48,601 bases of DNA from a virus. The notes under the pieces are model-generated. The model was not told the DNA's origin and made no database searches. It worked only from the letters and a program-made list of their open reading frames with translations. Shown here one piece after another: positions 1 to 6,208 of the stretch (positions are counted from its first letter, which is position 1; every line of letters begins with the position of its first letter). A program made the translations under genes and the position numbers. The stretch is from IMG/VR virus record IMGVR_UViG_3300028829_006319, positions 1 to 48,601 of that record. One strand, 5' to 3'.

Positions 1-1
1 T

Positions 2-286
2 ACACCACCACCTATTTCACAGTTGCAAAGAAATGAGAATTACTTTGTCAAAGGTTCAACAGGTGAACATACTCAAGAAGGTAGACTTATGATGATGAGA
101 TACCAGTATCGTTCAGTTCAAGATGATTGGACAAGTCGAAGTCGTCAAGTCTGTAAACAATGGTGTCCAGAACAAGATACAAATGTTGGGTTGCGTAATT
201 ACTGGCGCAGTCAAGGAACAATTATGGATGAGGCTCTTGAAGAAAGACAACGTAGATTAGGAATTCATAATAGCAAGAGGTCATAG
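2..286 (+). CDS. Hypothetical protein, C-terminal part (gene enters from the left)
   Basis: The reading frame is open to the left edge, so this is the 3' end of a longer gene; a TTG at 23 is available but nothing supports it as the start. The visible 94 residues are polar and rich in Arg, Gln and Asn, with a Trp/Cys cluster (SRQVCKQWCPEQD) and a basic, helical-looking C-terminus. No family is recognised. The stop codon TAG (284-286) shares its last base with the GTG start of the DoxX-like gene, so the two are translationally coupled and probably co-transcribed. The reading frame is clear; the function is unknown. Confidence 0.6.
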   Translation, partial: TPPPISQLQRNENYFVKGSTGEHTQEGRLMMMRYQYRSVQDDWTSRSRQVCKQWCPEQDTNVGLRNYWRSQGTIMDEALEERQRRLGIHNSKRS

Positions 287-1101
287 TGGAAAACATATTT
301 TCAACTTCAGTTCTTTATGGATTATTTACCTATTTCTTCGAGAGAAATTGGCACTATTTTATGGTTGGTGTCACAGTGTTGGCTATTTTCGGTTTGTATT
401 ATCACATCACTCATCATGATGAGCATACAGGCAATACACTAAAACTGTATCATGGTATTGACTACAGCAATGTGAGTGTTCTTCTTGCAAGATTCTATCT
501 CGCAAGTGTCTTTTTAGTGATGGGTGGTCTTCATGGCATCTTCAACTTTGTTCCTTCTGGTGTTGTTGAAATGACAACAGAAGCAGACCTTTTTGTTCGT
601 GGTTTGATCGCCTCTGGCTATCTATTACCTGCTGTGAAAACAATTGAATTGATTGTAGGAATTACCTTTCTCTTTGGTCTTTACATGCCGTTGACCTTGA
701 TTATTTCCTCACCGATTGTGTTGAACATTGGTCTTTATCATCTCTTTCTTGACTGGTCTGGTCTGCCGATTGCTGTTCTAATGGGAGTGGCTCTTCTATA
801 TTTGGTTCATCGGTATCGATCATACTTTCGTCCTTTTTTCACACTGAGAGCAGAGGTCTCCTCTTTTTCTTTGACACAAAAAGAGGAGAAGGAAATGCAC
901 ACTTTACTTGATGGTGAAGATATTAGTAGTCAAAACCTACCTCATTTTCTACCAGATAAAATGGCGCTGAAAGCTTTTATTCTTATAGCAGGATTATGTT
1001 TTGGCTTTATGGCTGCTGCTGCAATGATTCTCACATCCTCACCTGACGCCCCAGGCACAAAGACAAAGGCCTTCATTGATGATGGTCGCTATTCAAATTG
1101 A
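286..1101 (+). CDS. DoxX-like integral membrane protein
   Basis: The protein has 271 residues and five or six hydrophobic segments: about 20-40, 65-85, 100-160 (two or three close together), 163-178 and 232-252. The central part resembles the DoxX/DoxD family: an FLVMGGLHGIFNF segment, then a SGYLLPAVKTIELIVG segment, then FGLYMPLTLIISSPIVLNI. This is the usual 'sGyl.P.lk..El..G' spacing of bacterial DoxX proteins. A charged cytoplasmic-looking stretch (about 185-225) and a last membrane helix follow. DoxX proteins are poorly understood inner-membrane proteins linked to quinone or thiol redox. The GTG start at 286 overlaps the upstream stop; ATG 361 is an in-frame alternative but would remove the first helix. 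The phage role is unknown; a cargo gene that alters the host membrane is an inference. Confidence 0.6.
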   Translation: MENIFSTSVLYGLFTYFFERNWHYFMVGVTVLAIFGLYYHITHHDEHTGNTLKLYHGIDYSNVSVLLARFYLASVFLVMGGLHGIFNFVPSGVVEMTTEADLFVRGLIASGYLLPAVKTIELIVGITFLFGLYMPLTLIISSPIVLNIGLYHLFLDWSGLPIAVLMGVALLYLVHRYRSYFRPFFTLRAEVSSFSLTQKEEKEMHTLLDGEDISSQNLPHFLPDKMALKAFILIAGLCFGFMAAAAMILTSSPDAPGTKTKAFIDDGRYSN

Positions 1102-1107
1102 TAAATA
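1100..1107 (+). promoter_or_regulatory. T4-type late promoter word (GATAAATA)
   Basis: GATAAATA differs by one base from the T4 late-promoter word TATAAATA. It lies 33 bases before the ATG at 1140 and overlaps the stop codon of the DoxX-like gene. If spacing is as in T4, transcription would start near 1113, inside the hairpin described in the next entry. Confidence 0.45.
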
Positions 1108-1142
1108 TAGGTAACTTATAATTTATCAAAGAGTTACCTATG
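1107..1142 (+). promoter_or_regulatory. Hairpin sequestering the start codon of the 1140 gene
   Basis: ATAGGTAACT (1107-1116) is a perfect 10-base complement of AGTTACCTAT (1132-1141). The 3' arm includes the first two bases of the ATG at 1140, and part of the AAAGAG ribosome-binding site (1128-1133) lies at its edge. A second pairing, GATAAAT (1100-1106) with ATTTATC (1121-1127), interleaves with the first and cannot easily form at the same time, so two alternative folds exist. Read-through RNA would carry the closed form. RNA started at the late promoter would lack much of the 5' arm. This is inferred from the known T4 e and soc arrangement. Confidence 0.6.
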
Positions 1143-2198
1143 AAATCATTCTCACAATTCCTAATCGAAGCACCACTCGACAGCTATGATGATAAAGACG
1201 TAGCAAATCGTCGAACAAGAAAAGGTAAGCTAATTCTGAACAAAAGAGAAAGACCTAAATCCTCTTTTTCGAGAGCCGACCAGGCAAAAATTAAAAATCC
1301 AAGAACAAAGAACACACTCGCTCGAGTTCTCAAAGAATTCAAACAAAGTTTTCGAATTTACTTTGGTGATTTCGAAGGAAGTAATCGTTGGTCAGAACAT
1401 GGTGTTGTAAACGATGATATTCTAAAAGCTGAAAGCAAACTAAATGATTATCTTGAAAGAGCCAATATTCTTTCACCAACTGGCGGCCTCACAGCACAAG
1501 CAAAAAAATCAATCAATGTAGTTTATGTGAACAATGTAGGTGACCAAAAGATTGGTATGACACCTTGGATTATTATGCATCGTTTAGGTCATGGTTTGAA
1601 TCGTGGTGGATCAGAGTCTGCTTTTTATAGTAACTTTGTGGAAGGCATTCGTTATGAAATCTATGAGTTTCTAATGGACAACTACACGCCTGATGAGGAT
1701 CGATATAAGACAGACATAGGATATGACCAAGCATTAAAGGCTTGGAAAGCTCGACTGATTACACTACGAACAAAAAATATCAATGATGGTCAGGATATTA
1801 TTCATTGGTTCTTACGAACATTTGGTAACTTCAATTCTGCAAAACAAACAGACAAGTTCGAGCAAGGAGCAGGAAAACGCAACAAAGGAACAGTAAAGTA
1901 TGACCGTTTTTACGAATTGCTTTATGAAACCTTTGTAGCATTTGTTTGGTATGCTTCAGGAACAAAGAATGTTTGGGAAGAAGAGCCACCGGATAAACTC
2001 CCTTTTCGTTTTGAATTAGATAAACTACCAGAAAAACTTGTCTATCGTGGTTCTGGTATGGGAAGTATTTCACTCGCAATTAGCGATAAATTTGTAATGG
2101 AACAAGCAGTGAGCTACTACAAGAAAATGATCAGCAACACTGAATCATCAATCAACAAAATGTTTGATAGTGTAGTTGGTAAAGTGATTGTGATGTAA
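1140..2198 (+). CDS. Predicted packaged internal head protein with T4-like capsid-targeting sequence
   Basis: The N-terminus MKSFSQFLIEA closely matches the T4 internal-protein targeting sequence (MKTYQEFIAEA in IPIII), including an LIE/A site of the kind cut by the T4 prohead protease ([IL]xE). The mature protein would therefore be carried inside the capsid and could enter the host with the DNA. The remaining 340 residues are basic at the N-terminus and hold a conserved-looking segment around residues 139-156 (GMTPWIIMHRLGHGLNRGG). HRLGH resembles a metalloprotease HExxH with the catalytic Glu replaced by Arg, so peptidase activity is not supported. Translation may be controlled by the hairpin at the start codon. 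Placement beside a second targeting-sequence gene supports the packaging reading; the biochemical function is unknown. Confidence 0.65.
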   Translation: MKSFSQFLIEAPLDSYDDKDVANRRTRKGKLILNKRERPKSSFSRADQAKIKNPRTKNTLARVLKEFKQSFRIYFGDFEGSNRWSEHGVVNDDILKAESKLNDYLERANILSPTGGLTAQAKKSINVVYVNNVGDQKIGMTPWIIMHRLGHGLNRGGSESAFYSNFVEGIRYEIYEFLMDNYTPDEDRYKTDIGYDQALKAWKARLITLRTKNINDGQDIIHWFLRTFGNFNSAKQTDKFEQGAGKRNKGTVKYDRFYELLYETFVAFVWYASGTKNVWEEEPPDKLPFRFELDKLPEKLVYRGSGMGSISLAISDKFVMEQAVSYYKKMISNTESSINKMFDSVVGKVIVM

Positions 2199-2270
2199 TA
2201 TGATTTCATATCACCAGAAGGCTCAGAATCGCTACCAGTCACATTTTATTGAGTGCCCTAACGGATAAGC

Positions 2271-2855
2271 ATGAAAACTTTTTCGCAATTTCTCACCGAA
2301 GATAACACTCTCGTTTTCTATCATGGTGGCAATCTCAAGCTGAGTTCTGACAATCGGCTAACACCTGAAGATATTGAAAGAGTTCCTCGTAACAAACGAA
2401 TTGAATATGGACCTGGTCTCTATCTGACCACATCTGCTCAAGTTGTTGAGAAGTATGCAAAAGGTTCTCGTAAACTTTACAAAGTTCATGTGAATCCTGG
2501 AAAGGAAATCAATCAAGTCAAAGTCAATCTCTCAAGTATTGATGAACTAATTCCTAGTCTTGGACGACCAAAGGTTCAAAAGATTCATGACCGCATCAAA
2601 GGTTCTCGTTTCGATGAAAATGGAAAAGTTGGTGCTTATATTATTCTGAATTTCTGTATCAATGACAATTTGTTACGAACCGAAAGAGGACGTAAAGGAA
2701 TGCGAGACTTTTTAGTTAAACATGAAGTTGATTATGAAATCCATAACTCACCATTTGGCTGGAAAGAAACAATGATGGTGTTGTTTAATACAAATAAGAT
2801 TTCAATGATTCAACAAATTGACCGCAAACAAGCCATAGAGGATTTACACAAATGA
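2271..2855 (+). CDS. Predicted packaged mono-ADP-ribosyltransferase-like protein
   Basis: The 194-residue protein begins MKTFSQFLTED, a T4 internal-protein-like capsid-targeting sequence with a predicted prohead-protease cut after LTE (residue 10). After it comes a PARP/ART-like signature: FYHGG (16-20), then GPGLYLTTS (47-55), then a short helix (VVEKYA, 58-63) and a beta strand (KLYKVHVNP). In PARP-type ADP-ribosyltransferases the first His and the later Tyr bind NAD. Here they would be His18 and Tyr51. The third catalytic residue, usually Glu near the C-terminus, cannot be fixed; Glu in YEIH or WKET is possible. T4 packages the ADP-ribosyltransferase Alt and injects it to modify host RNA polymerase, so a similar role is plausible. 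The ATG at 2271 has a weak GGA site. The stop overlaps the next gene by four bases (ATGA). Confidence 0.65.
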   Translation: MKTFSQFLTEDNTLVFYHGGNLKLSSDNRLTPEDIERVPRNKRIEYGPGLYLTTSAQVVEKYAKGSRKLYKVHVNPGKEINQVKVNLSSIDELIPSLGRPKVQKIHDRIKGSRFDENGKVGAYIILNFCINDNLLRTERGRKGMRDFLVKHEVDYEIHNSPFGWKETMMVLFNTNKISMIQQIDRKQAIEDLHK

Positions 2856-3226
2856 AAGCCGTTGATTATTTTTTTATTATATCCGTTGTTTTCTTCACTG
2901 TTGTTGTAACAGCAAGTATCTGTTCTTCTGCTGAAGTATTTGACGAGGAGAGTGTTTTCAAATTATCAGATGATACTGTGAGTGATATGTTTTCAAATCC
3001 TACAAAGTATCGTCCAGTGTTTCGTGAAGTTTTGAAATCAGAAGAATTATATCAAGAGATGTGTTTGGAATTGGCAGAAGCTATTAGCGATATGTCAGAA
3101 GTACAATACTATCGTTACAATGATTGTCGCAAATATTTTAGTGAGATTGTAGGAGTTTCACTTGATGAAGCGATTGATATTCGAAATGAAGTAAATCAAC
3201 AAGACCAAGGAACTACAAGTCCATAA
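2852..3226 (+). CDS. Small exported (periplasmic) protein, function unknown
   Basis: A 124-residue protein that starts in an ATGA overlap with the ART-like gene. Residues 1-26 form a typical signal peptide: a Lys, a long hydrophobic core (FFIISVVFFTVVVTASI), then CSSA before EVF, a plausible signal-peptidase I site. The mature part is acidic and mostly helical, with two Cys (YQEMCLEL and YNDCRKYF) that could form a disulfide in the periplasm. No family is recognised. Its last 31 bases overlap the 3' end of a small lipoprotein gene on the minus strand. Confidence 0.6.
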   Translation: MKAVDYFFIISVVFFTVVVTASICSSAEVFDEESVFKLSDDTVSDMFSNPTKYRPVFREVLKSEELYQEMCLELAEAISDMSEVQYYRYNDCRKYFSEIVGVSLDEAIDIRNEVNQQDQGTTSP

Positions 3227-3345
3227 GTTGAATGACCAGCACCTTTGGAATTGTCTCGATCACAGGCAATAGGAAAACTATTCGAAACTTTTTCTGAGCA
3301 TCCAATGCTTAAGAAAACAAAAAGAAATAAACTTATTTTTTTCAT
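3196..3345 (-). CDS. Small lipoprotein (49 residues)
   Basis: Reading down from ATG 3345, the frame gives MKKISLFLFVFLSIGCSEKV and continues to a TGA at 3196. This is a short bacterial lipoprotein: two Lys, a hydrophobic core and the lipobox LSIGC with Cys16. The mature peptide would be only 34 residues, with two further Cys (PIACD and the C-terminal SC). The ATG directly follows the TAG of the upstream minus-strand gene (3346-3348), so translation is coupled. Outer spanins of phages are often short lipoproteins, but no inner spanin partner was found, so that is only one option. The gene overlaps the end of the convergent plus-strand gene by 31 bases. Confidence 0.6.
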   Translation of the reverse strand: MKKISLFLFVFLSIGCSEKVSNSFPIACDRDNSKGAGHSTYGLVVPWSC

Positions 3346-3705
3346 CTAATTGATTTGTTTTGCTGTTCCTAATTTTTGTTTAGGTGTGTGAAGTTGAATC
3401 AATTCAGAAATTCTTTTAGGTGGGTTTTTCACTCGTTTCTGAAACGCAATCAAACTTTGACGAATCTGACCGATTTCATCCCTTGTCAATTCCACATCAT
3501 AAGTCGCATTTTCTTTTTCTGACTTGCTCATTTTTGTAAAAATAGGTGTATCAATTCTTGAGAACTTTCTACCTAAAGGAGAGTTTGTATCTAAGCTATT
3601 CTGAATCAACCATACATCATTCGCAGAATACTTCGCACCTTCATAAAGATGAGCATTTGCTACACGATTGATCTCTTCATATAACTGTTGACTTATTTTC
3701 TCCAT
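3346..3705 (-). CDS. Hypothetical protein (119 residues)
   Basis: A soluble, basic protein beginning MEKISQQLYEEINRVANAHL, with helical character throughout and no signal peptide or membrane segment. The C-terminal third is Lys/Pro/Gln-rich. The start has a good ribosome site (GGAGAAAA lies just inside; AGAAAACA is upstream). It lies third in a four-gene minus-strand set (4668 to 3196) behind the late promoter word at 4709. No family is recognised; late timing and company suggest a virion or lysis-phase role, but this is a guess. Confidence 0.55.
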   Translation of the reverse strand: MEKISQQLYEEINRVANAHLYEGAKYSANDVWLIQNSLDTNSPLGRKFSRIDTPIFTKMSKSEKENATYDVELTRDEIGQIRQSLIAFQKRVKNPPKRISELIQLHTPKQKLGTAKQIN

Positions 3706-3770
3706 TGTTTTCTCGACACACCAGCATTTTTACGTTGAACTTCTGAACCAATTTTTTGAATCTTCAAAGT

Positions 3771-4076
3771 TCATTTGCTTTCTTTTTCATCTGCGGCTTC
3801 AGATGCTTTTGGAAAACCAGGACAGGCATCCATCAAATCATTCAAAGCTTTTTTCATTGGTCCTTTGAGTGCTTGAGCTTCTTGTCGTGCAGTCTTTTTC
3901 ACAGCATCACTACCAGTTTCTAAAGCACGTGTAATTGCGTGAATTACTTCTTCTGCTGTAGGAGCTTTTGTAGCACCGACTTTCATAGGAGCATCTGCTT
4001 CACTGATTTGTCTTCTGTATGAAGGATTGACAACGGAAGCAATATCTTGATAAACTGATTTATTGTGAACGGGCAT
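3771..4076 (-). CDS. Hypothetical Ala/Lys-rich protein (101 residues)
   Basis: The preferred start is ATG 4076 (MPVHNKSVYQD), which has AGGAA five bases upstream and follows the stop of the previous gene by seven bases. The open frame extends to 4154 but the extra part overlaps the neighbour. Residues 40-85 (PTAEEVIHAITRALETGSDAVKKTARQEAQALKGPMKKAL) look like two amphipathic helices, and the tail is acidic and basic. No family is recognised. The 65 bases between this gene and the next (3706-3770) contain no convincing gene. Confidence 0.55.
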   Translation of the reverse strand: MPVHNKSVYQDIASVVNPSYRRQISEADAPMKVGATKAPTAEEVIHAITRALETGSDAVKKTARQEAQALKGPMKKALNDLMDACPGFPKASEAADEKESK

Positions 4077-4083
4077 TTTATTC

Positions 4084-4668
4084 CTATAGTTCGTAAGTTT
4101 TTCGAAAGATTTCAGGAGACATAGTTGTAATTTTATCGCCTTCACGAACGACAAAATCTCCTGTATTTAAAGTTTGGGGTTCACTTCCTGTAGTGTATCC
4201 AACTTTTTGACTACCATTATAACGAGCAGCTTTTGCTTTTACGTCTTTGGGAATTAAATTCCCTCCCACGGTTCCTTTAAAAATTTTTTCAACATCAGCT
4301 TTGCGTATCACACTTGTTTTTCCATCCATTTCTTTAAAGATCAAATCACCACTTTTTACTTTTACGTTCACATTACGATTATTGATTTTTTCGACATGAA
4401 CTTTATCACCACGAATTACAATATATGATTTTTTAGGGAGATTTTCGATATCTCCTGTTGAATGTGAATATGATATTCTTTTTCTTTTAGCATCACGAAA
4501 AGTCAGTGAAGAGACAATCGACTTAAAAGAAGGATTACTTTCAAAACTCCGAGGAGTGCTATCATCCAAAGAAGTTGATTTTTTATCATTTTCTGTTTCA
4601 CTCAAATTTTGTGAAATCATTTGTCGGTTAACAATTCCATTAATCTTTGAAAGAAGATCCGGTGTCAT
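4084..4668 (-). CDS. Hypothetical protein, repeated Gly-Asp beta segments (194 residues)
   Basis: First gene of the minus-strand operon. Residues 1-75 are polar and Ser-rich, likely flexible. From about 80 the chain becomes beta-rich with recurring GD turns: IRGDKVHVEK, VKSGDLIFKE, LNTGDFVVREGDKITT. This pattern fits a small beta-sandwich or barrel, but no named family is recognised. No signal peptide. The ATG at 4668 is about 40 bases downstream of a perfect TATAAATA on the same strand, so late expression is likely. Confidence 0.55.
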   Translation of the reverse strand: MTPDLLSKINGIVNRQMISQNLSETENDKKSTSLDDSTPRSFESNPSFKSIVSSLTFRDAKRKRISYSHSTGDIENLPKKSYIVIRGDKVHVEKINNRNVNVKVKSGDLIFKEMDGKTSVIRKADVEKIFKGTVGGNLIPKDVKAKAARYNGSQKVGYTTGSEPQTLNTGDFVVREGDKITTMSPEIFRKTYEL

Positions 4669-4708
4669 GTTGTAAACTCCTAATATTTTTAGTAAAAGTA
4701 ATATGCTA

Positions 4709-4716
4709 TATTTATA
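4709..4716 (-). promoter_or_regulatory. T4-type late promoter (TATAAATA)
   Basis: The minus strand reads TATAAATA exactly, 41 bases before the ATG at 4668. It is back to back with the sigma70-like early promoter on the plus strand at 4728-4756. Confidence 0.6.
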
Positions 4717-4727
4717 TATTTTTTTTC

Positions 4728-4756
4728 TTGACTTTTCAGTTTTGATGTGCTATGAT
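4728..4756 (+). promoter_or_regulatory. Sigma70-like early promoter P1
   Basis: TTGACT (4728-4733), a 17-base spacer, then TATGAT (4751-4756). It is one base away from consensus in each box. It drives the small gene at 4789. It lacks the full downstream extension seen in the other four copies. Confidence 0.75.
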
Positions 4757-4788
4757 CTTTAAATAATCAATCAACCCAAGGAGACACC

Positions 4789-4923
4789 ATGAAAAAAGCT
4801 AGACTCGGAGCCGAGAGGGCTCTTCTTCTCCGCTCTCGCTATTCTGAGAAGTTCGAGAAAATTCGAAAATATTCAAAAAAGGATCGTCAAGCAAACAAAC
4901 GGCTTGACTATCGGTCCTTGTGA
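4789..4923 (+). CDS. Small very basic protein (44 residues)
   Basis: ATG 4789 has a strong ribosome site (AAGGAGACACC ATG) and is 33 bases downstream of the P1 -10 box. The peptide MKKARLGAERALLLRSRYSE continues with KFEKIRKYSKKDRQANKRLDYRSL: about one third Lys/Arg, probably helical, no Cys. Small basic early proteins of T4-like phages often bind host enzymes or nucleic acid, but no family is recognised here. Its GC content is visibly higher than that of neighbouring genes. Its last 16 bases overlap the 3' end of the convergent response-regulator gene. Confidence 0.65.
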   Translation: MKKARLGAERALLLRSRYSEKFEKIRKYSKKDRQANKRLDYRSL

Positions 4924-5453
4924 CATTTGTAACCATGTTCACCCAAGAACTGAATTGTCTGAGTGAGTTCTTGGGTGTTCACTGGCTTGCGAAGAAGCAA
5001 GAACCGTCCTGCGCCAAGTGTTTTTGCGATAGCTTCAAACGGTGTATCTGAATAGGCCGTGATGAAACAGATTTCAATGTTTGGATCCAGCTCGATCAGT
5101 TGTTGTGCTGTTTCGAATCCGTTGATACCCGGAGGCATTCTCATATCAAGTACAGCAACAAGATATGGATCATCTTCATCAAGAGCATTCTTGACCATTG
5201 AAACTGCTTCTTCACCTTGTTGAGCAGTATCTAAACGAAGCTTGATATTTTCAGCAATTACATTTCCGTGAAAAATGGTATAATTTGTGGTTTTCTCAAA
5301 TTCCTTTACATCGTTTTCGTCAGCAAAAAGAGCGGACGCCATATTACGAAGTTCTTTGATTCCAATGTCCTCCGTTCTTGCGAGGATATCCATATATGCG
5401 TCTAAAACTTTTTGTTCATCATCAACAAGCAAAATGCGATATGTTTGTCCCAT
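4908..5453 (-). CDS. Stand-alone response-regulator receiver domain (CheY-like)
   Basis: A 181-residue protein consisting of one receiver domain and nothing else. It begins with RILLVDDE (acidic pair Asp11-Asp12). The phosphoacceptor is Asp103 in VAVLDMRMPPGINGFET, the switch Thr is Thr132 in CFITAYSD, and the conserved Lys is Lys156 in LLLRKPV. All catalytic positions are intact. Between the first helix and the second strand there is an insertion of about 40 residues (28-70). The DMRMPPG and TAYSD wording matches a proteobacterial receiver subfamily usually joined to kinase or GGDEF modules. There is no output domain, so it may act as a phosphate sink or bind a host partner. ATG 5453 is preferred over an upstream TTG at 5465. 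A TATAAATA on the same strand at 5481-5488 suggests late expression. Confidence 0.85.
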   Translation of the reverse strand: MGQTYRILLVDDEQKVLDAYMDILARTEDIGIKELRNMASALFADENDVKEFEKTTNYTIFHGNVIAENIKLRLDTAQQGEEAVSMVKNALDEDDPYLVAVLDMRMPPGINGFETAQQLIELDPNIEICFITAYSDTPFEAIAKTLGAGRFLLLRKPVNTQELTQTIQFLGEHGYKCHKDR

Positions 5454-5480
5454 GTGTTCTCTCAAAAAAAGTTTTTTTAA

Positions 5481-5488
5481 TATTTATA
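5481..5488 (-). promoter_or_regulatory. T4-type late promoter (TATAAATA)
   Basis: Perfect TATAAATA on the minus strand, 28 bases before the receiver gene's ATG at 5453. It is back to back with early promoter P2 on the plus strand. Confidence 0.6.
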
Positions 5489-5497
5489 AAAAAAGGC

Positions 5498-5526
5498 TTG
5501 ACATTTTCGAATCCATCTGATATGAT
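5498..5526 (+). promoter_or_regulatory. Sigma70-like early promoter P2
   Basis: TTGACA (5498-5503), a 17-base spacer, TATGAT (5521-5526), followed by CTGATCATAG. The -10 box and following bases (TATGATCTGATCAT) are identical to P3, P4 and P5. It precedes the gene at 5564. Confidence 0.8.
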
Positions 5527-5563
5527 CTGATCATAGTCAACAATCTCTCATCTGGAGAACTTT

Positions 5564-5899
5564 ATGTCAGTACGAGACGTTCTGGGAACACTTACACAAA
5601 AGCAATTGATATCCGCCTTCACAGAAGTTTTGTTAGCCCGCTTTGAGGATCTTCGTAATCCATACGGTCAGACTTCAATCAAACTCGGTGAGACAAATGT
5701 GAATGATGAATTAGTACCTCTGCGAGAATTTGTTGCTTATCTGAGAAAAGCAAATCCGCTGAATTATTATTCAATATGCCGAAGAGGAAGAGGCTCCCGT
5801 GTTGCTCATGAAACATATGCTGGAGAGTATCAGAAACATCTACCTCTTGATAAGGCCGAACGAGTTGCCATCTATCTTGTAGAAAGACCCAAAAGATAA
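5564..5899 (+). CDS. Hypothetical early protein (111 residues)
   Basis: ATG 5564 has GGAG seven bases upstream and is 38 bases past the P2 -10 box. The protein is soluble with many Arg: MSVRDVLGTLTQKQLISAFT, later a basic stretch (YYSICRRGRGSRVAHETYAG). It looks mostly helical at the N-terminus. No family is recognised. Position behind a host-type promoter suggests early expression; the Arg-rich patch could contact nucleic acid. Confidence 0.6.
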   Translation: MSVRDVLGTLTQKQLISAFTEVLLARFEDLRNPYGQTSIKLGETNVNDELVPLREFVAYLRKANPLNYYSICRRGRGSRVAHETYAGEYQKHLPLDKAERVAIYLVERPKR

Positions 5900-5902
5900 A
5901 TA
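5895..5902 (+). promoter_or_regulatory. Possible late promoter (GATAAATA)
   Basis: GATAAATA overlaps the end of the 5564 gene and lies 50 bases before the ATG at 5952. It is followed by a weak hairpin (AATAAAG 5902-5908 with CTTTATT 5919-5925) and a run of T, which could instead be a weak terminator. Confidence 0.35.
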
Positions 5903-5951
5903 ATAAAGTGTTGAATTCCTTTATTTTTCAAACTTTCTTACATTTTTTAAC

Positions 5952-6200
5952 ATGCCACCAAAACAAAGGATTGTTGGTCAGTTTGTTAAAAGTGAGACAA
6001 ACGAAACTTATCAATACATTGATAATGAAGAGGATTCGAAGTTTGAGTTTCCTCATAAAATATATAATGGTGAAGTAAGTTATTATGCGAATGTGATGAT
6101 TTCCCGTGCGAAGGTGGTAATTGATTCTAAAGTAGAATCACCTTCTTTTGAAACGTGGCTAATGACTGACAATAGTCACATTGTTTATCCTCATTTATAG
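5952..6200 (+). CDS. Hypothetical protein (82 residues)
   Basis: Begins MPPKQRIVGQFVKSETNETY and is predicted to be beta-rich with alternating charged and aromatic residues (YQYIDNEEDSKFEFPHKIY, GEVSYYANVMIS). There is no signal peptide, and no clear ribosome-binding site before ATG 5952, which lowers confidence in the exact start. No family is recognised. It is followed after eight bases by the next gene. Confidence 0.5.
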   Translation: MPPKQRIVGQFVKSETNETYQYIDNEEDSKFEFPHKIYNGEVSYYANVMISRAKVVIDSKVESPSFETWLMTDNSHIVYPHL

Positions 6201-6208
6201 GAGAATCT

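Noticed and set aside
1560-1625. Active zinc metalloprotease
   Set aside because: The motif is HRLGH, not HExxH; the catalytic Glu is missing.
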